Shown in pieces: positions 6,011 through 6,170 of a stretch of 6,170 nucleotides of DNA. The stretch comes from Prevotellamassilia sp. (lineage in GTDB: Bacteria > Bacteroidota > Bacteroidia > Bacteroidales > Bacteroidaceae). The DNA is taken from NCBI GenBank assembly GCA_018383375.1, contig JAHAWW010000248.1:1-6170 (forward strand), written 5' to 3'. The translations under genes and the position numbers were made by a program. Under the pieces are notes generated by a model that saw only the letters and a program-made list of their open reading frames with translations, was not told the DNA's origin and ran no database searches. Each line of letters opens with the position of its first letter. Position 1 is the first letter of the stretch.

Positions 6011-6170
6011 CCACGCCCATCACCCTTCATCAACTGCTCAGTGAAGTCGGCGAGACCATCCACACGCAGATGCCCGACACTTATCTCGTCACTGCCGAGA
6101 TAAGCACGGTCTGTGCCCACAGCAATGGCAACTGTTATCTGGAACTGATTGAAAAGAAACCGTCTCAAAC
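6007..6170 (+). CDS. xseA: Exodeoxyribonuclease VII large subunit, 5' part only
   Basis: Only the first 54 codons lie in the window; the gene continues past the right edge. The visible residues match the N-terminal OB-fold of XseA: an LHQLLSEVGETI helix, then PDTYLVTAEIS and the conserved GNCYLELIEKK strand near residues 41-51, equivalent to the GHCYLEL segment of other family members. With XseB, the enzyme degrades single-stranded DNA to oligonucleotides in mismatch and recombination repair. The start overlaps the peptidase stop in an ATGA arrangement (4 bp), so it is likely co-transcribed and translationally coupled. In many bacteria xseB follows directly, but this cannot be seen here. Confidence 0.85.
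   Translation, partial: MTTPITLHQLLSEVGETIHTQMPDTYLVTAEISTVCAHSNGNCYLELIEKKPSQ

Overview
The window looks like chromosomal DNA from a Bacteroidales bacterium, most likely of the Prevotella type. Three intergenic regions carry the Bacteroidetes promoter form (TTTG-like box, 20-21 bp, TAnnTTTG-like box). The start codons have A-rich leaders rather than strong Shine-Dalgarno sequences. The proteins (NhaD antiporter, PorT-like barrel, short MnmA, Bacteroidetes-type secreted subtilase, XseA) fit the same phylum. GC content by eye is about 50 percent or slightly higher, so I do not name a species.

Layout: (1) 1-108 is a leader with a good promoter. (2) 109-2491 holds three + strand genes: an NhaD-family sodium/proton antiporter, a small outer-membrane beta-barrel protein, and a one-domain ABM-type monooxygenase. 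(3) 2519-2580 is a strong, apparently bidirectional terminator between converging genes. (4) 2609-3124 on the minus strand encodes a small exported protein with two LTxxQ motifs (Spy/CpxP-like) and a glycine-rich tail. (5) 3125-3354 is a divergent intergenic region with one promoter on each strand. (6) 3355-4452 is mnmA (tRNA U34 2-thiolation). (7) 4529-6010 is a secreted S8 (subtilisin-like) peptidase with an intact catalytic triad. It overlaps the start of xseA (exonuclease VII large subunit) by 4 bp; xseA runs off the end of the window.

The genes do not form one pathway. They are a run of housekeeping and envelope genes: ion homeostasis, outer membrane, periplasmic protein, tRNA modification, secreted proteolysis and DNA repair. 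I saw no mobile element, CRISPR array, tRNA, rRNA or defence island, and every gene appears intact apart from the one cut by the window edge. I did not find a convincing new multi-gene system. The most interesting points are the Gly-rich LTxxQ protein, the three-cysteine arrangement in MnmA, and the translational overlap of a secreted protease with xseA.
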